Positions 8,369 through 17,395 of a DNA stretch of 35,862 nucleotides are shown in pieces (position 1 is the first letter of the stretch; every line of letters starts with the position of its first letter). A program made the position numbers and the translations under genes. The notes below the pieces were generated by a model. It had not been told where the DNA came from and made no database searches. It was given only the letters and a program-made list of their open reading frames with translations. Where the stretch lies: contig DXYG01000018.1 in the NCBI GenBank assembly GCA_019415925.1, positions 1 to 35,862 of the forward strand, in the 5' to 3' direction. The stretch comes from Clostridiales bacterium (GTDB taxonomy: Bacteria; Bacillota; Clostridia; Oscillospirales; Acutalibacteraceae).

Positions 8369-9010
8369 ATGAAACTTAAATCTGGTGTCAAGAATAATAA
8401 AGGTGAAATAATGCTTGAGTCTTTAATAGTTTACTCAGTTACTATTATGCTCCTGTTTTTTGTCTTAGCTATTTTTTCCGTTTTATTTCAGCGTTGGAAT
8501 ATCCAGACAATTGCAAATGAATCTGCAGCAAGGTTTGCACAAACATATCGTTTTACTGATAAAGAGATATCATCAGGATATATTACCAAGGAACAGTTAC
8601 TTGAAGTTGAGGATTACAGATATTTAATAGGAAAAGATGATTTAGAAAACGCAGTACGACGTCAGATTGAGGAATATGCTTCAGACAGATTATCAAAAAC
8701 AACTTTCACTCAAAATGTCAGCGAACCTGAGATTGAAGTAGCAGTTGAAAAAGATAATATATCAAGAAGACACATTACAGTAACTATTAAAGGTGAGTAT
8801 TCAGTTCCATTAGGTGATATTCTTTCTTATTTTGGGTTTGACAGTACTATAAAATATGAAACAAAAGCTTATGCTGATTGTGTTGACATTATTGATTATG
8901 TAAATACAGCTAATTTTATTGATAATCAGTTAGAGACTAATATATTAGATGCTGAAATTATTGATGCAATAGATTCTGTGTTTAGTTTGTTTGATAATAT
9001 TTTTAATTAA
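8369..9010 (+). CDS. TadE-like pseudopilin
   Basis: This 213-residue protein has a classical type IV prepilin N-terminus: KG/EIMLES at residues 11-18, with cleavage after G12 and the conserved Glu at mature +5 (E17). A hydrophobic helix (about 18-42) follows, then an extracytoplasmic domain. It should be processed by the A24 peptidase encoded at 5862 and act as a minor pilin or tip component. AGGAG precedes the ATG. The stop overlaps the first candidate start of the next gene. Confidence 0.82.
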   Translation: MKLKSGVKNNKGEIMLESLIVYSVTIMLLFFVLAIFSVLFQRWNIQTIANESAARFAQTYRFTDKEISSGYITKEQLLEVEDYRYLIGKDDLENAVRRQIEEYASDRLSKTTFTQNVSEPEIEVAVEKDNISRRHITVTIKGEYSVPLGDILSYFGFDSTIKYETKAYADCVDIIDYVNTANFIDNQLETNILDAEIIDAIDSVFSLFDNIFN

Positions 9011-9021
9011 TGGTGATTTTT

Positions 9022-11673
9022 ATGAAAAAGATATTTCGCATTATAAATCCATTAAGATATATAAATGGTGCTAAGGGTGCAATCTCATTATTTTTAGCCG
9101 TATTACTTACACCTTTTTTATCAATAGCAATGATTTTGGTTGAATCCGGAAGATACAATAGTGCTGTATCTGAATATGATGAAGCAGCAGGTGTATCGTC
9201 AGTTTCAACACTTGCACACTATGACGAATACCTTCAAAAAAGATGGGGTCTTTTGGGAGTGTCACAAGATATTGATATAAATACTAAGTTCAGCGAATAT
9301 CTTAATACAAATGCAGGAATAATGGGTGATAGTATTGCAGTGAATAGTATCAACGCCAAAGGTGAATATCCTTTGAGTGACAGGGAAGTATTATGTGATC
9401 AGATTCTCGAATTTTGTAAATTAAATGCTCCGACAGAGTTAGCTACTGATTTTTTAGATTTGTCAAGTTTGTTAAAATGCTTTGAGAATATTAAAAATTT
9501 TGATAATATTATTAGCTTGTTTACAAATGCATCTGATGCAATCGACAATACTATTACTTTTGTAGAATCAACAGAAGAAATTAAAGCGGCAGCCGATAAT
9601 TTGGATTCACTTAAGTCCGACTACAATGAAAAATACGATGCTTTTGAAAAGTCTGTAAATGATCTTATTGAAGCGCTCAAAGAAGATAGACCGGATGATG
9701 AAGAAGAGGCCTTAAATTATGACGAAAACATAAACAACTTAAGACAAAGTGTTACGAATACACAGAAAGAATATGCATTTACTATCCAGGATATTGTGGA
9801 CAATATGAATACATATAAGGAGAAAATGTCTGACAGTTCATCTGCACTTTCAAATATTCAGAGTGACATTACGAGTGCTATTTCGACATCAATTACTTTA
9901 GAACAGCAAATTGGCTCGAAAAAACAAGCTCTTGATGAAAAAAATGCTGACATTAAAAGAATGGAAGATGAAGGCTTTAATGAGTCAAACACAGCATATA
10001 CTGATGCAATTAATGCTCGTGCAGAGCTTGAAAATGAAATGGCTGAACTTCAAACCGAAAAAGGACTTGCGGATGCATCAAAAAAAGGGTTAAGTAATGT
10101 AAGTAATGGATGGAATAATTCATCTAATCAATATAATGACGCTGTTTTCGGAGTTATTATTGATGGTTTTAGTTCGTTAAAAAACAAAGTGAATACCTTA
10201 AGTGCAAATAGTATTACAAAAGATACTGGAAAAATTACTCCGTTAGAGTATAAATCTTCAGAAATAAATGGATATGTTAAATCAGAGAATGTAGATGAAT
10301 TTATAAATCAACAAGAGAAGGAACTGCAAGAAGGCTCTTTGTCAGCTTTAATTGATGGAATTACTTCATTCTTTGATTCCATATTTAAATTCAGCGCATT
10401 TTATGATTCTAAATTATCAGCTAATATTGATACTGATTATTACGAAAGAATATTCGGTGGCTTACCGGGAAGTGATTCGGCAGAAGGTGGAGTTATTGCC
10501 GTAGTTAAAGATATAGGAAAATTGGTTAAAGATGCAGGTGAATTTGTTGAAGATATTATTACTTTAAAATTGATATCAGCTTTGAAAAAAATAGCTGAAT
10601 TAATACAGACAACTATTAATTTACTTCGGGATATTGGACAATTTGCTTTAGATGTTTGTAATAATATTGTAAATTTATTTTCCGGGTACGATAGACTATA
10701 CTATAGTACCTATACTGCTTATAATTTGCCGTGCAGAACCGACGATAATGGCAGTGGAGTATCTTTTAAAACGATGGCAGGATATTCATTAAATACCAAT
10801 TCATTGCCAAGCCAAGGCGAACATGGCGGCAATGCAACTCTTTTTGATGATTTTTCAGCATTAGTTAATGCGATTTCTGCATTTGTTGAAGGTACAGGAG
10901 ATGATATTACATTTAGTGGAGCAGAACTCGAATATGTTCTTTACGGAAGTAATAGTGAAATATCAAATCAGTTATATACGTCTTGTGTAATATATTTATT
11001 TAGACTATTATTAGATATTTTTCCTGTTTTGTCCGATCCGGAAATTCAATCTTTGGCAGCAGCGTCAACGTTTGGATATCCGATTGTAATGGTATTAATG
11101 ATTTTTGCTGAACCGCTTGCAGACACAATTCTGTTAGTTAATGGCGGTGAAGTACCTTTCTGGGAAACCGATATTTATTTATCACCATCAGGATTTCCTG
11201 GATTGCTTGAGAAATTGATATCTATATGTAAATTTACAACAGAGCAGAAGGAGTCACTAAAATCAGGTTTAGTAAACTCATTTGGTGCTGCTGATGAGAA
11301 TTATGATTATCAAAGAACACTAAGAAGTTGGAATGAAAAACAAACTTCATCAGATAGTAATAAGGATAGTGAATTAAAGAAAGGTGTTTCAAAATATTTA
11401 AATGGATTGATTTCATTTGATTATAGAGAATATTGCTTTATGATTTTGCTATTAACAGTTACAAAGGAACAACAAATAGCGAGAATAAGTAATCTAATTC
11501 AAATGGAAACCCTTTACTACTATAATCAAAACTCTGCAACATATACTTTTGATTTAAGAAAAAGCTATACATATATTGACAGTAATGTTAATGTCAGTAT
11601 AAAACAGATGTTACCTTCATTAACGGATTCGTCATTATTTACATTTGATAGAAGATGTTTTAGAGGATATTAA
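9022..11673 (+). CDS. DUF5702 / TadG-like large surface pilus protein
   Basis: This protein of about 883 residues resembles Firmicute DUF5702 proteins found in Tad loci. It has a TadE/TadG-like N-terminus (GAKGAISLFLAVLLTPFL; mature +5 is Phe) and a hydrophobic helix, then HYDEYLQKRWGLLGVSQ. A long predicted coiled coil (about 190-355) is rich in Glu, Lys and Asn. Further helical segments and short hydrophobic stretches follow (about 650-710). The ATG at 9022 has GGTGA at suitable spacing. An in-frame ATG at 9010 would overlap the previous stop and has no clear ribosome binding site. Likely a large minor pilin or anchoring component outside the membrane (inference). Confidence 0.75.
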   Translation: MKKIFRIINPLRYINGAKGAISLFLAVLLTPFLSIAMILVESGRYNSAVSEYDEAAGVSSVSTLAHYDEYLQKRWGLLGVSQDIDINTKFSEYLNTNAGIMGDSIAVNSINAKGEYPLSDREVLCDQILEFCKLNAPTELATDFLDLSSLLKCFENIKNFDNIISLFTNASDAIDNTITFVESTEEIKAAADNLDSLKSDYNEKYDAFEKSVNDLIEALKEDRPDDEEEALNYDENINNLRQSVTNTQKEYAFTIQDIVDNMNTYKEKMSDSSSALSNIQSDITSAISTSITLEQQIGSKKQALDEKNADIKRMEDEGFNESNTAYTDAINARAELENEMAELQTEKGLADASKKGLSNVSNGWNNSSNQYNDAVFGVIIDGFSSLKNKVNTLSANSITKDTGKITPLEYKSSEINGYVKSENVDEFINQQEKELQEGSLSALIDGITSFFDSIFKFSAFYDSKLSANIDTDYYERIFGGLPGSDSAEGGVIAVVKDIGKLVKDAGEFVEDIITLKLISALKKIAELIQTTINLLRDIGQFALDVCNNIVNLFSGYDRLYYSTYTAYNLPCRTDDNGSGVSFKTMAGYSLNTNSLPSQGEHGGNATLFDDFSALVNAISAFVEGTGDDITFSGAELEYVLYGSNSEISNQLYTSCVIYLFRLLLDIFPVLSDPEIQSLAAASTFGYPIVMVLMIFAEPLADTILLVNGGEVPFWETDIYLSPSGFPGLLEKLISICKFTTEQKESLKSGLVNSFGAADENYDYQRTLRSWNEKQTSSDSNKDSELKKGVSKYLNGLISFDYREYCFMILLLTVTKEQQIARISNLIQMETLYYYNQNSATYTFDLRKSYTYIDSNVNVSIKQMLPSLTDSSLFTFDRRCFRGY

Positions 11674-11675
11674 TT

Positions 11676-12236
11676 ATGAAAAACAAGAATAAAGGTGCAA
11701 TTACACTTGAAGCATGCGTTTCAGTGTTATCTTTTTTAATTTTGATGCTGTTGTTATCCAGCTTATTTGTGATGTTTATGGCTCAAAATGCAACTGCACA
11801 TGCTGTTTTGGAAACTTCTGAGAGCTTATCGTTGGACGTATATTCTACAGAAAGGAATTCAATTGATGGAGGACATACTGGCACGATTGAGGAAAATATA
11901 GTTAGTTTTCTTTCTGGATTTTTTGGGCGCCCGTCTAATGATAATAGTTTTACAAGTACGTCAAAATGGGATAAAGGCGAAGATGACACTATTGAAGCTG
12001 CTGTTAGAAATAGGTTTATCGGATACTTAGCAGGCGGAGATGAGGATGAGGCAGACGAAATGTTGAAAAATATGAATGTTGTAAATGGATTGAGTGGTTT
12101 GGATTTTACAGATTCATATATAAGTGGAGATACACTTTACGTTGTACTAAAATATGAATTAGAGTATGATTTTAACATTTGGAGTGTTGGAAACGTTCCG
12201 GTTGAACAGAAAGCTTGTTCAAAATTATGGAAATAG
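11676..12236 (+). CDS. Second TadE-like pseudopilin
   Basis: This 186-residue protein has a short basic leader and the prepilin site KG/AITLEA, with cleavage after G7 and the conserved +5 Glu (E12). A hydrophobic helix (about 10-36) and an extracytoplasmic domain follow. GAGGA lies upstream and the gene starts 3 bases after the previous stop. With the gene at 8369 it probably forms a pair of minor pilins, as TadE and TadF do in other Tad systems. Confidence 0.8.
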   Translation: MKNKNKGAITLEACVSVLSFLILMLLLSSLFVMFMAQNATAHAVLETSESLSLDVYSTERNSIDGGHTGTIEENIVSFLSGFFGRPSNDNSFTSTSKWDKGEDDTIEAAVRNRFIGYLAGGDEDEADEMLKNMNVVNGLSGLDFTDSYISGDTLYVVLKYELEYDFNIWSVGNVPVEQKACSKLWK

Positions 12237-12251
12237 CAAGAGGTAGAATCA

Positions 12252-13832
12252 ATGCAAGAATTTTATTTTGAAAATCAAGGAACAAATACATATCTGGTCT
12301 ATAAGGTTAAGCCTGAAGATTCTCTGGACACATTGAGTCTGGGTATGATTACTAATAATAAAATCAATGGTCTTGCGACAACTTTGTTTACTCAAATGAA
12401 TACTACAAAGTATATTAAATACGATGTTTCAGCTAAAATATCGGTGAAACAGTTTTTTGCGGGAATAGTTAATAAGAAACGTTTAATAGGAGTATTTTCC
12501 GGAATAGTATATGCGTTGACATCAGCCGAGGACTATATGATAGATGCTAATAGTGTTGTTTTAGACCTTAACTATATCTTTGCTGATGTTTCGACTTGCA
12601 ATACAGTGCTTGTATGCTTGCCTGTTGTCGGAGCAAACAACACTATAAATGATTTAGGGGCTTTCTTCAAAAATATTATGTTCAACACACAGTTCGACCA
12701 GACAGAAAACTGTGATTATGTAGCCAGAATTATTAATTATCTTAACAGCAGCCCTGTGTTTTCTTTGGAAGAGTTTAAAAAACTTCTGAACAGTATTGAA
12801 AAGAATACAATTTTAACAAGTAATCATTCTACTGAGAGAGTAAATCGTAATTTTGAGAACGGTACAAGGACCACTCAACAAGTGGTAAAAACAACTAACA
12901 ACGTACAAAATATCGTTCAGACTTCAGTATCTCAGCAGTCCGTTGTCAATAATGCTCAGAACACATATTCATATCAAGATAAAAAACGTCAGGCTCAGTC
13001 TCAAAAAAGTCAGAATTCTACACAGGATAAGCTACAACAATATAGCGTACCCCAAAACAATACTGTTTCGAAAAATAATCAATCTTCCGATTCGGTAAAT
13101 CCGGAAGAAAAGCCAATGTCAATGTTTTATTTACTTCAGCATTACAACAAAGAAAATGCTGCTAAGTATAAAGCACAGAAGGCGGCTAAAAAATCACAAC
13201 AAGCTTATGGTGCGTCTGGTAATCAACAAAATGCAGTTATTTCCGGTAAAGACGTTGCTATACCTAATCAGCAAAACCAGTCATTTGCAATTCCTGGTCA
13301 AACTGTGCAAACAAGGCAGGAGCAAAGCAGAACACCGAAGCAACAATATAGTGTTCCTCAAAATAATACATATGTACAACATCAGCAGGCGGTAAGTCAG
13401 GGATATCAAACCAACATCACACCATCTGAATCATCGATGAATTACGGAGAAACTACTGTGCTTGGCGGGGGAGCAGAAGGCGAAACAGTTGTACTCAGCA
13501 ATGAGCAGAATCCCACTGAAACAAACGTAAAAAAAGCGTTTATAATTCGCCTTAGAAACAATGAAAGAATTAATGTTGACAAGCCTGTATTCAGAATAGG
13601 TAAAGAAAGAAGTTTTGTAGATTATTTTATAGGCGATAATTCCTATGTCAGTCGAGGACATGCAAATATTTTGCACAGAGATGGCAGATACTTTATAATT
13701 GACAATAATTCACGCAATCACACATATGTTAACGGTGATATTATTACAAGCAGCACAGAAGTTGAACTCCACAGCGGAGATACTTTTAAGCTTGCAAATG
13801 AAGAATTTGAATTTAAGCTTTCTAATTATTGA
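12252..13832 (+). CDS. FHA-domain protein (DUF6382-like N-terminus)
   Basis: This 526-residue cytosolic adaptor should bind phosphothreonine partners. The N-terminal domain (about 1-185) resembles DUF6382 as I remember it (tentative). A long Gln/Asn/Ser-rich linker (about 190-430) contains the unit QQYSVPQNNT twice (near 13038 and 13342). Just before the FHA domain are two motifs, ETTVL and ETVVL (about residues 400-415). The FHA domain (about 440-520) keeps its core: RIGKE, SRGH (about 466-469) and NHTYVNG. Thr motifs directly N-terminal to an FHA domain recall GarA, whose phosphorylated ETTS motif binds its own FHA. It is followed 9 bases later by the phosphatase and then the kinase, so it is probably their substrate or scaffold. 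Confidence 0.85.
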   Translation: MQEFYFENQGTNTYLVYKVKPEDSLDTLSLGMITNNKINGLATTLFTQMNTTKYIKYDVSAKISVKQFFAGIVNKKRLIGVFSGIVYALTSAEDYMIDANSVVLDLNYIFADVSTCNTVLVCLPVVGANNTINDLGAFFKNIMFNTQFDQTENCDYVARIINYLNSSPVFSLEEFKKLLNSIEKNTILTSNHSTERVNRNFENGTRTTQQVVKTTNNVQNIVQTSVSQQSVVNNAQNTYSYQDKKRQAQSQKSQNSTQDKLQQYSVPQNNTVSKNNQSSDSVNPEEKPMSMFYLLQHYNKENAAKYKAQKAAKKSQQAYGASGNQQNAVISGKDVAIPNQQNQSFAIPGQTVQTRQEQSRTPKQQYSVPQNNTYVQHQQAVSQGYQTNITPSESSMNYGETTVLGGGAEGETVVLSNEQNPTETNVKKAFIIRLRNNERINVDKPVFRIGKERSFVDYFIGDNSYVSRGHANILHRDGRYFIIDNNSRNHTYVNGDIITSSTEVELHSGDTFKLANEEFEFKLSNY

Positions 13833-13841
13833 GGTAATAAA

Positions 13842-14609
13842 ATGGATTTTATTATTTCTGCCGATACTGACATCGGCAATACAAGAAAAACCAATCAGGA
13901 TAGTGTGGCTGTGCTGATTGCAGATACAGGAAATGAACCTATTGCGTTCGGGGTAGTGTGTGACGGAATGGGTGGATTGGCAAAAGGCGAGCTCGCGAGT
14001 GCAACCTTAATTAACGCTATGGTTAATTGGTTTAAAAACGATTTCCCAAAACTTCTTTCATCAGGGCTTGATGACGGAATTATTCGTGAGCAATGGACTG
14101 AAATTGTCAGGAATAACAACGAAATAATTAAAAGCTATGGAGCTGATAATGGCTTTAATCTTGGTACAACTATTTCTGCAATTTTGATAACCTGCAAAAG
14201 GTATTATGTTATTAACGTAGGGGATTCAAGAGTTTACGAAATAAGCAATAGTGTCAAGCAATTGACAGAAGACCAAACTGTAGTTGCCCAAGAGCTTAAA
14301 TACGGCAGAATTACGCAGGAACAGGCAAAAAATGATCCGAGAAACAGTGTTCTCCTTCAGTGTATAGGCGCTTCTCAGATTGTAAATCCTGATTTTTTCT
14401 TTGGTACTCCTTTGGAGAACGCTACATATATGCTTTGCAGCGACGGCTTCAGACATAAAATCAGCAATGAAGAGATATTCAATTATTTCTCACCGAGTTC
14501 AAATAACGATGTAAACACTATGAGTTCAAACATCCGTCAGCTTATTGAAATCAATAAACAAAGGATGGAAAAGGATAATATTACAGCAGCTCTTATCAGA
14601 ACATTTTAA
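13842..14609 (+). CDS. PP2C-family Ser/Thr protein phosphatase
   Basis: This 255-residue metal-dependent phosphatase would reverse the phosphorylation made by the kinase encoded next. All main PP2C motifs are visible: DIGNTRKTNQDS near the start, CDGMGGLAKGELAS (metal-binding Asp), GTTISAILI, NVGDSRVYE, LTEDQTVV, LCSDGF and KDNITAALIR at the end. Length is normal for bacterial PrpC/Stp enzymes and there is no membrane span. It lies between the FHA gene and the kinase gene with gaps of 9 and 11 bases, so the three should be co-expressed. Confidence 0.94.
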   Translation: MDFIISADTDIGNTRKTNQDSVAVLIADTGNEPIAFGVVCDGMGGLAKGELASATLINAMVNWFKNDFPKLLSSGLDDGIIREQWTEIVRNNNEIIKSYGADNGFNLGTTISAILITCKRYYVINVGDSRVYEISNSVKQLTEDQTVVAQELKYGRITQEQAKNDPRNSVLLQCIGASQIVNPDFFFGTPLENATYMLCSDGFRHKISNEEIFNYFSPSSNNDVNTMSSNIRQLIEINKQRMEKDNITAALIRTF

Positions 14610-14620
14610 GGGGTTTTTAA

Positions 14621-16369
14621 ATGTTAGAAATAGGACAACTTGTCGATAACAAATACAGGATACTTGATATTGTCGGTAAGGGCGGTATGAGTGTCGTTTA
14701 CCTTGCCCGAAACGAAAGAGCAAATAAATCGTGGGCAATTAAAGAGGTCAGGAAGGTTGGAGAAGAAAATCTTGAAGTAAAAAAGAACAGCCTTATTGCC
14801 GAAACGGAGATGTTAAAAAAGCTGTCCCATCCCAACCTACCTACAATTGTAGACGTAATCGAAACGGACGATACATATCTTGTTGTTATGGATTACATAG
14901 AAGGTAACGATTTAAACGAAATACTCAAGGAGTTTGGAGCACAGCCTCAGGAAAAGGTTATAGAATGGGGAATGCAGCTTTGTGATGTACTTGGCTATCT
15001 TCATACGAGAGAAAAACCTATTATTTATCGTGACTTAAAACCGGCTAATATTATGCTTAAGCCTGACGGTAATATAATGCTTATTGACTTCGGTACTGCA
15101 CGAGAAATAAAGATTGCCGATGCTAACGATACAATAAGTCTTGGTACAAGGGGTTATGCTGCACCTGAACAGTTTGGTGCAAATGCAAAAACTGATGCGA
15201 GAACTGATATTTATTGTCTTGGTGCTACAATGTATCACTTGGTTACAAACCACAATCCCGCAACCGAACCATATGTAATGTCGCCAATAAGGGAACGTAA
15301 TCCTGCGCTGTCGGCCGGACTTGAAAACATTATTCTGAAATGTACTCAAAACGATCCTGAACTCAGATATCAATCATGTGCGGAGCTAATGTATGCTCTT
15401 GAGCATTATGATACTATAGATGAAAAATACAGAAAAAAACAAAAGCGTAAATTAGGACTGTTTTTTGCATCAGTTTTGATGATATTTGTAAGTCTTGGAA
15501 TTTCTTTGTTTGGGTACTCAAGTGCACAGAATAAGAAAGCAGAGAATATTGATACGTATATTGCAGAGGCGTCCAACGAAACAAATACAAAAGAGCAGAG
15601 AACAACAGCTTATAAACAAGCAATCTCGCTTGATCCGACAAATGAAGAATTCTATAACGGGTTGCTTGATTTGTATCTTACGACAGATGATAACGGTAAT
15701 CCCGAGCAGAACTCGTTGTCAGTACTTGAAGTTACTGATTTGGATTCGCTGTCATTAGCAAACGAGAAAAGAATTCAACCATTAACAGAATTTCGCAACA
15801 ATAATAAAGAAGGATTCGAAAAATTCTGTATGAAAGCCGGGATTAGCTGTTGGTATCATTACGATAGCAGTACGAAGGCAGAGTCAAAGGCTTCCGAATG
15901 GTTTAAGAGGTATATTGATTCTGCTGGTAATACCGATTCGGATGAAGCGAAATTTGTAAATATATACTACTCAATTGGTCAGTGCAAAAATGAGCAGACT
16001 GCAAGAAAAGCAGAATTGAAAACCAAGTATGAAGAATTATGGAAGCTACTCAATAATCTTTATACAATTTGCGAAACTTCAAATGACGATGAAGCGACCG
16101 CTTTAGGATGCAAAGAAATCGTTGGTGAAATTGACAGCAACTGTGAATCTTTTGCAGAGCTTGAGTCAATAAACAGTAGTTCACTGATAAGTATGGTTGA
16201 AAATATTAAATCACTGATTTATCAAACATATGAAAATGCGGAAAAAAGCATGAAAGAATTGATTGAAGAACAGTTTACAACAGTTGATAACAACGGACTG
16301 CAAACAGATATTTCAGATTATTTTTCTATTATTATCAGCAAAATTGAGAACAATTACAGAAACAGGTGA
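14621..16369 (+). CDS. Transmembrane Ser/Thr protein kinase
   Basis: This 582-residue Hanks-type kinase has a cytosolic catalytic domain (about 10-265). Visible are the Gly loop VGKGGMSVVYLA, K41 in WAIKEV, catalytic D138 in IIYRDLKPANIML, D156 in the DFG, and GTRGYAAPEQFG. One membrane span (about 278-300) follows, then about 280 extracytoplasmic residues that look helical. There are no PASTA repeats, so the sensed ligand is not the usual muropeptide. Partners are probably the FHA protein and the T-x-V-L membrane protein next to it. The kinase shares the local motif GAQP-x-x-KVI-x-W with the kinase module encoded at 27993, so the two are likely paralogues. Confidence 0.93.
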   Translation: MLEIGQLVDNKYRILDIVGKGGMSVVYLARNERANKSWAIKEVRKVGEENLEVKKNSLIAETEMLKKLSHPNLPTIVDVIETDDTYLVVMDYIEGNDLNEILKEFGAQPQEKVIEWGMQLCDVLGYLHTREKPIIYRDLKPANIMLKPDGNIMLIDFGTAREIKIADANDTISLGTRGYAAPEQFGANAKTDARTDIYCLGATMYHLVTNHNPATEPYVMSPIRERNPALSAGLENIILKCTQNDPELRYQSCAELMYALEHYDTIDEKYRKKQKRKLGLFFASVLMIFVSLGISLFGYSSAQNKKAENIDTYIAEASNETNTKEQRTTAYKQAISLDPTNEEFYNGLLDLYLTTDDNGNPEQNSLSVLEVTDLDSLSLANEKRIQPLTEFRNNNKEGFEKFCMKAGISCWYHYDSSTKAESKASEWFKRYIDSAGNTDSDEAKFVNIYYSIGQCKNEQTARKAELKTKYEELWKLLNNLYTICETSNDDEATALGCKEIVGEIDSNCESFAELESINSSSLISMVENIKSLIYQTYENAEKSMKELIEEQFTTVDNNGLQTDISDYFSIIISKIENNYRNR

Positions 16370-16373
16370 CGGA

Positions 16374-16937
16374 ATGAATTTAACTTATGAGCAATTTAAT
16401 TTTATCTTTATTTTTGGACTTGTTTTGGCAGGAATATTTCTTGTTGTTTCGGTTATTTTACTTTTTGTTCTAAAAATACCTGCAGTAATTGGAGATTTAA
16501 GCGGTGCTACTGCAAGAAAAGCTATTTCAGAAATCAGGGACGGTAATTATATAAATAAGAATAGATCTGTTAGTGCAAATAAAAACAGAACTAAGATTAC
16601 AGAAAAAATGACCGATACATCGAAACTTTCAAAGCCCAAAACTGATAGACTCATTGTTGGCGTAACTACTGCCGGATTAAATAGTGAACATCTTGGTGAA
16701 AAAACAGATGTGCTTGATACAGATTCAGCAGAAACAAGTGTGCTTATAAACGAAAATACTGTGCCTGATTTTTATAATAATCAGGGAACTATTGTGTCTG
16801 ATAATGTGTATACAGAGCAGACCACTGTATTGAGTGATGAAACAAGCGTGTTATGTGATAATGTGCCTGTTAATGTTTCTGATTTCAGAATCAGAGCTGA
16901 GATTGTGCTGTTTGTAAGCGACGAGATTATTGCTTAA
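16374..16937 (+). CDS. Membrane protein with four T-x-V-L motifs, likely kinase/FHA partner
   Basis: This 187-residue protein has one membrane span (about 8-33) followed by PAVIGDLSGATARKAISEIR and a hydrophilic tail. The tail holds TDVL (111-114), ETSVL (120-124), QTTVL (149-153) and ETSVL (156-160). These resemble the two motifs before the FHA domain of the protein encoded at 12252 and suggest repeated phosphothreonine sites for FHA binding. The start at 16374 is 5 bases after the kinase stop, with AGGTGA upstream. A longer in-frame reading from 16263 would overlap the kinase gene and is not supported. I do not recognise a named family. Confidence 0.7.
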   Translation: MNLTYEQFNFIFIFGLVLAGIFLVVSVILLFVLKIPAVIGDLSGATARKAISEIRDGNYINKNRSVSANKNRTKITEKMTDTSKLSKPKTDRLIVGVTTAGLNSEHLGEKTDVLDTDSAETSVLINENTVPDFYNNQGTIVSDNVYTEQTTVLSDETSVLCDNVPVNVSDFRIRAEIVLFVSDEIIA

Positions 16938-16948
16938 TGGGGTGCTGT

Positions 16949-17395
16949 ATGAAAAAAAGTATGACTTTATTAAAGATTTCAATAATTATGTTATTTGTGA
17001 GTACAATTGCAATAATTCTTACTCCGTTGACTGATTACAACGCAATGGGAGGCAAAAAGTTTTTTTCAGTATTTATTTCAGTTGTGCTTTGGATTGGAAT
17101 AATTACAGGATATATATACTTAATATTTTTTTACAGAGGAATGCAAAAATCTGAAAAGAAGGGAAGAATTGGAGTTATTTCATTTTTCAGTAATCGATAT
17201 TCCGTATTTATAGATTTGATTTTTATTCTTTCACTAATACTTATTGTTGTATTTGCCATTATAAATTTTAGAAATACTTTTGTTTTTTCTTTGTTATTTG
17301 GTGTGATTTTTATTTCTGCCAATCTACATTGTATATTTAATGGCAGAGTTTTTAATAAATTAATCGAAAAAAAGAGGAGAGAGGACAATGAATAA
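16949..17395 (+). CDS. Small four-span membrane protein, unknown
   Basis: This protein of about 148 residues has four hydrophobic spans (about 8-25, 38-62, 85-105 and 108-125) and charged ends (QKSEKKGR, KKRREDNE). The ATG at 16949 has GGGGTG just upstream; an in-frame ATG at 16937 overlapping the previous stop is the alternative. It overlaps the giant gene by 8 bases, so it is translationally coupled to it. No family recognised. Its position suggests a role near the membrane with the kinase system or the surface protein (inference). Confidence 0.6.
   Translation: MKKSMTLLKISIIMLFVSTIAIILTPLTDYNAMGGKKFFSVFISVVLWIGIITGYIYLIFFYRGMQKSEKKGRIGVISFFSNRYSVFIDLIFILSLILIVVFAIINFRNTFVFSLLFGVIFISANLHCIFNGRVFNKLIEKKRREDNE

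Noticed and set aside
9911..10093. Lys/Met-rich + strand frame within the DUF5702 gene
   Set aside because: A shadow of the coiled-coil coding region, without a ribosome binding site or recognisable architecture.
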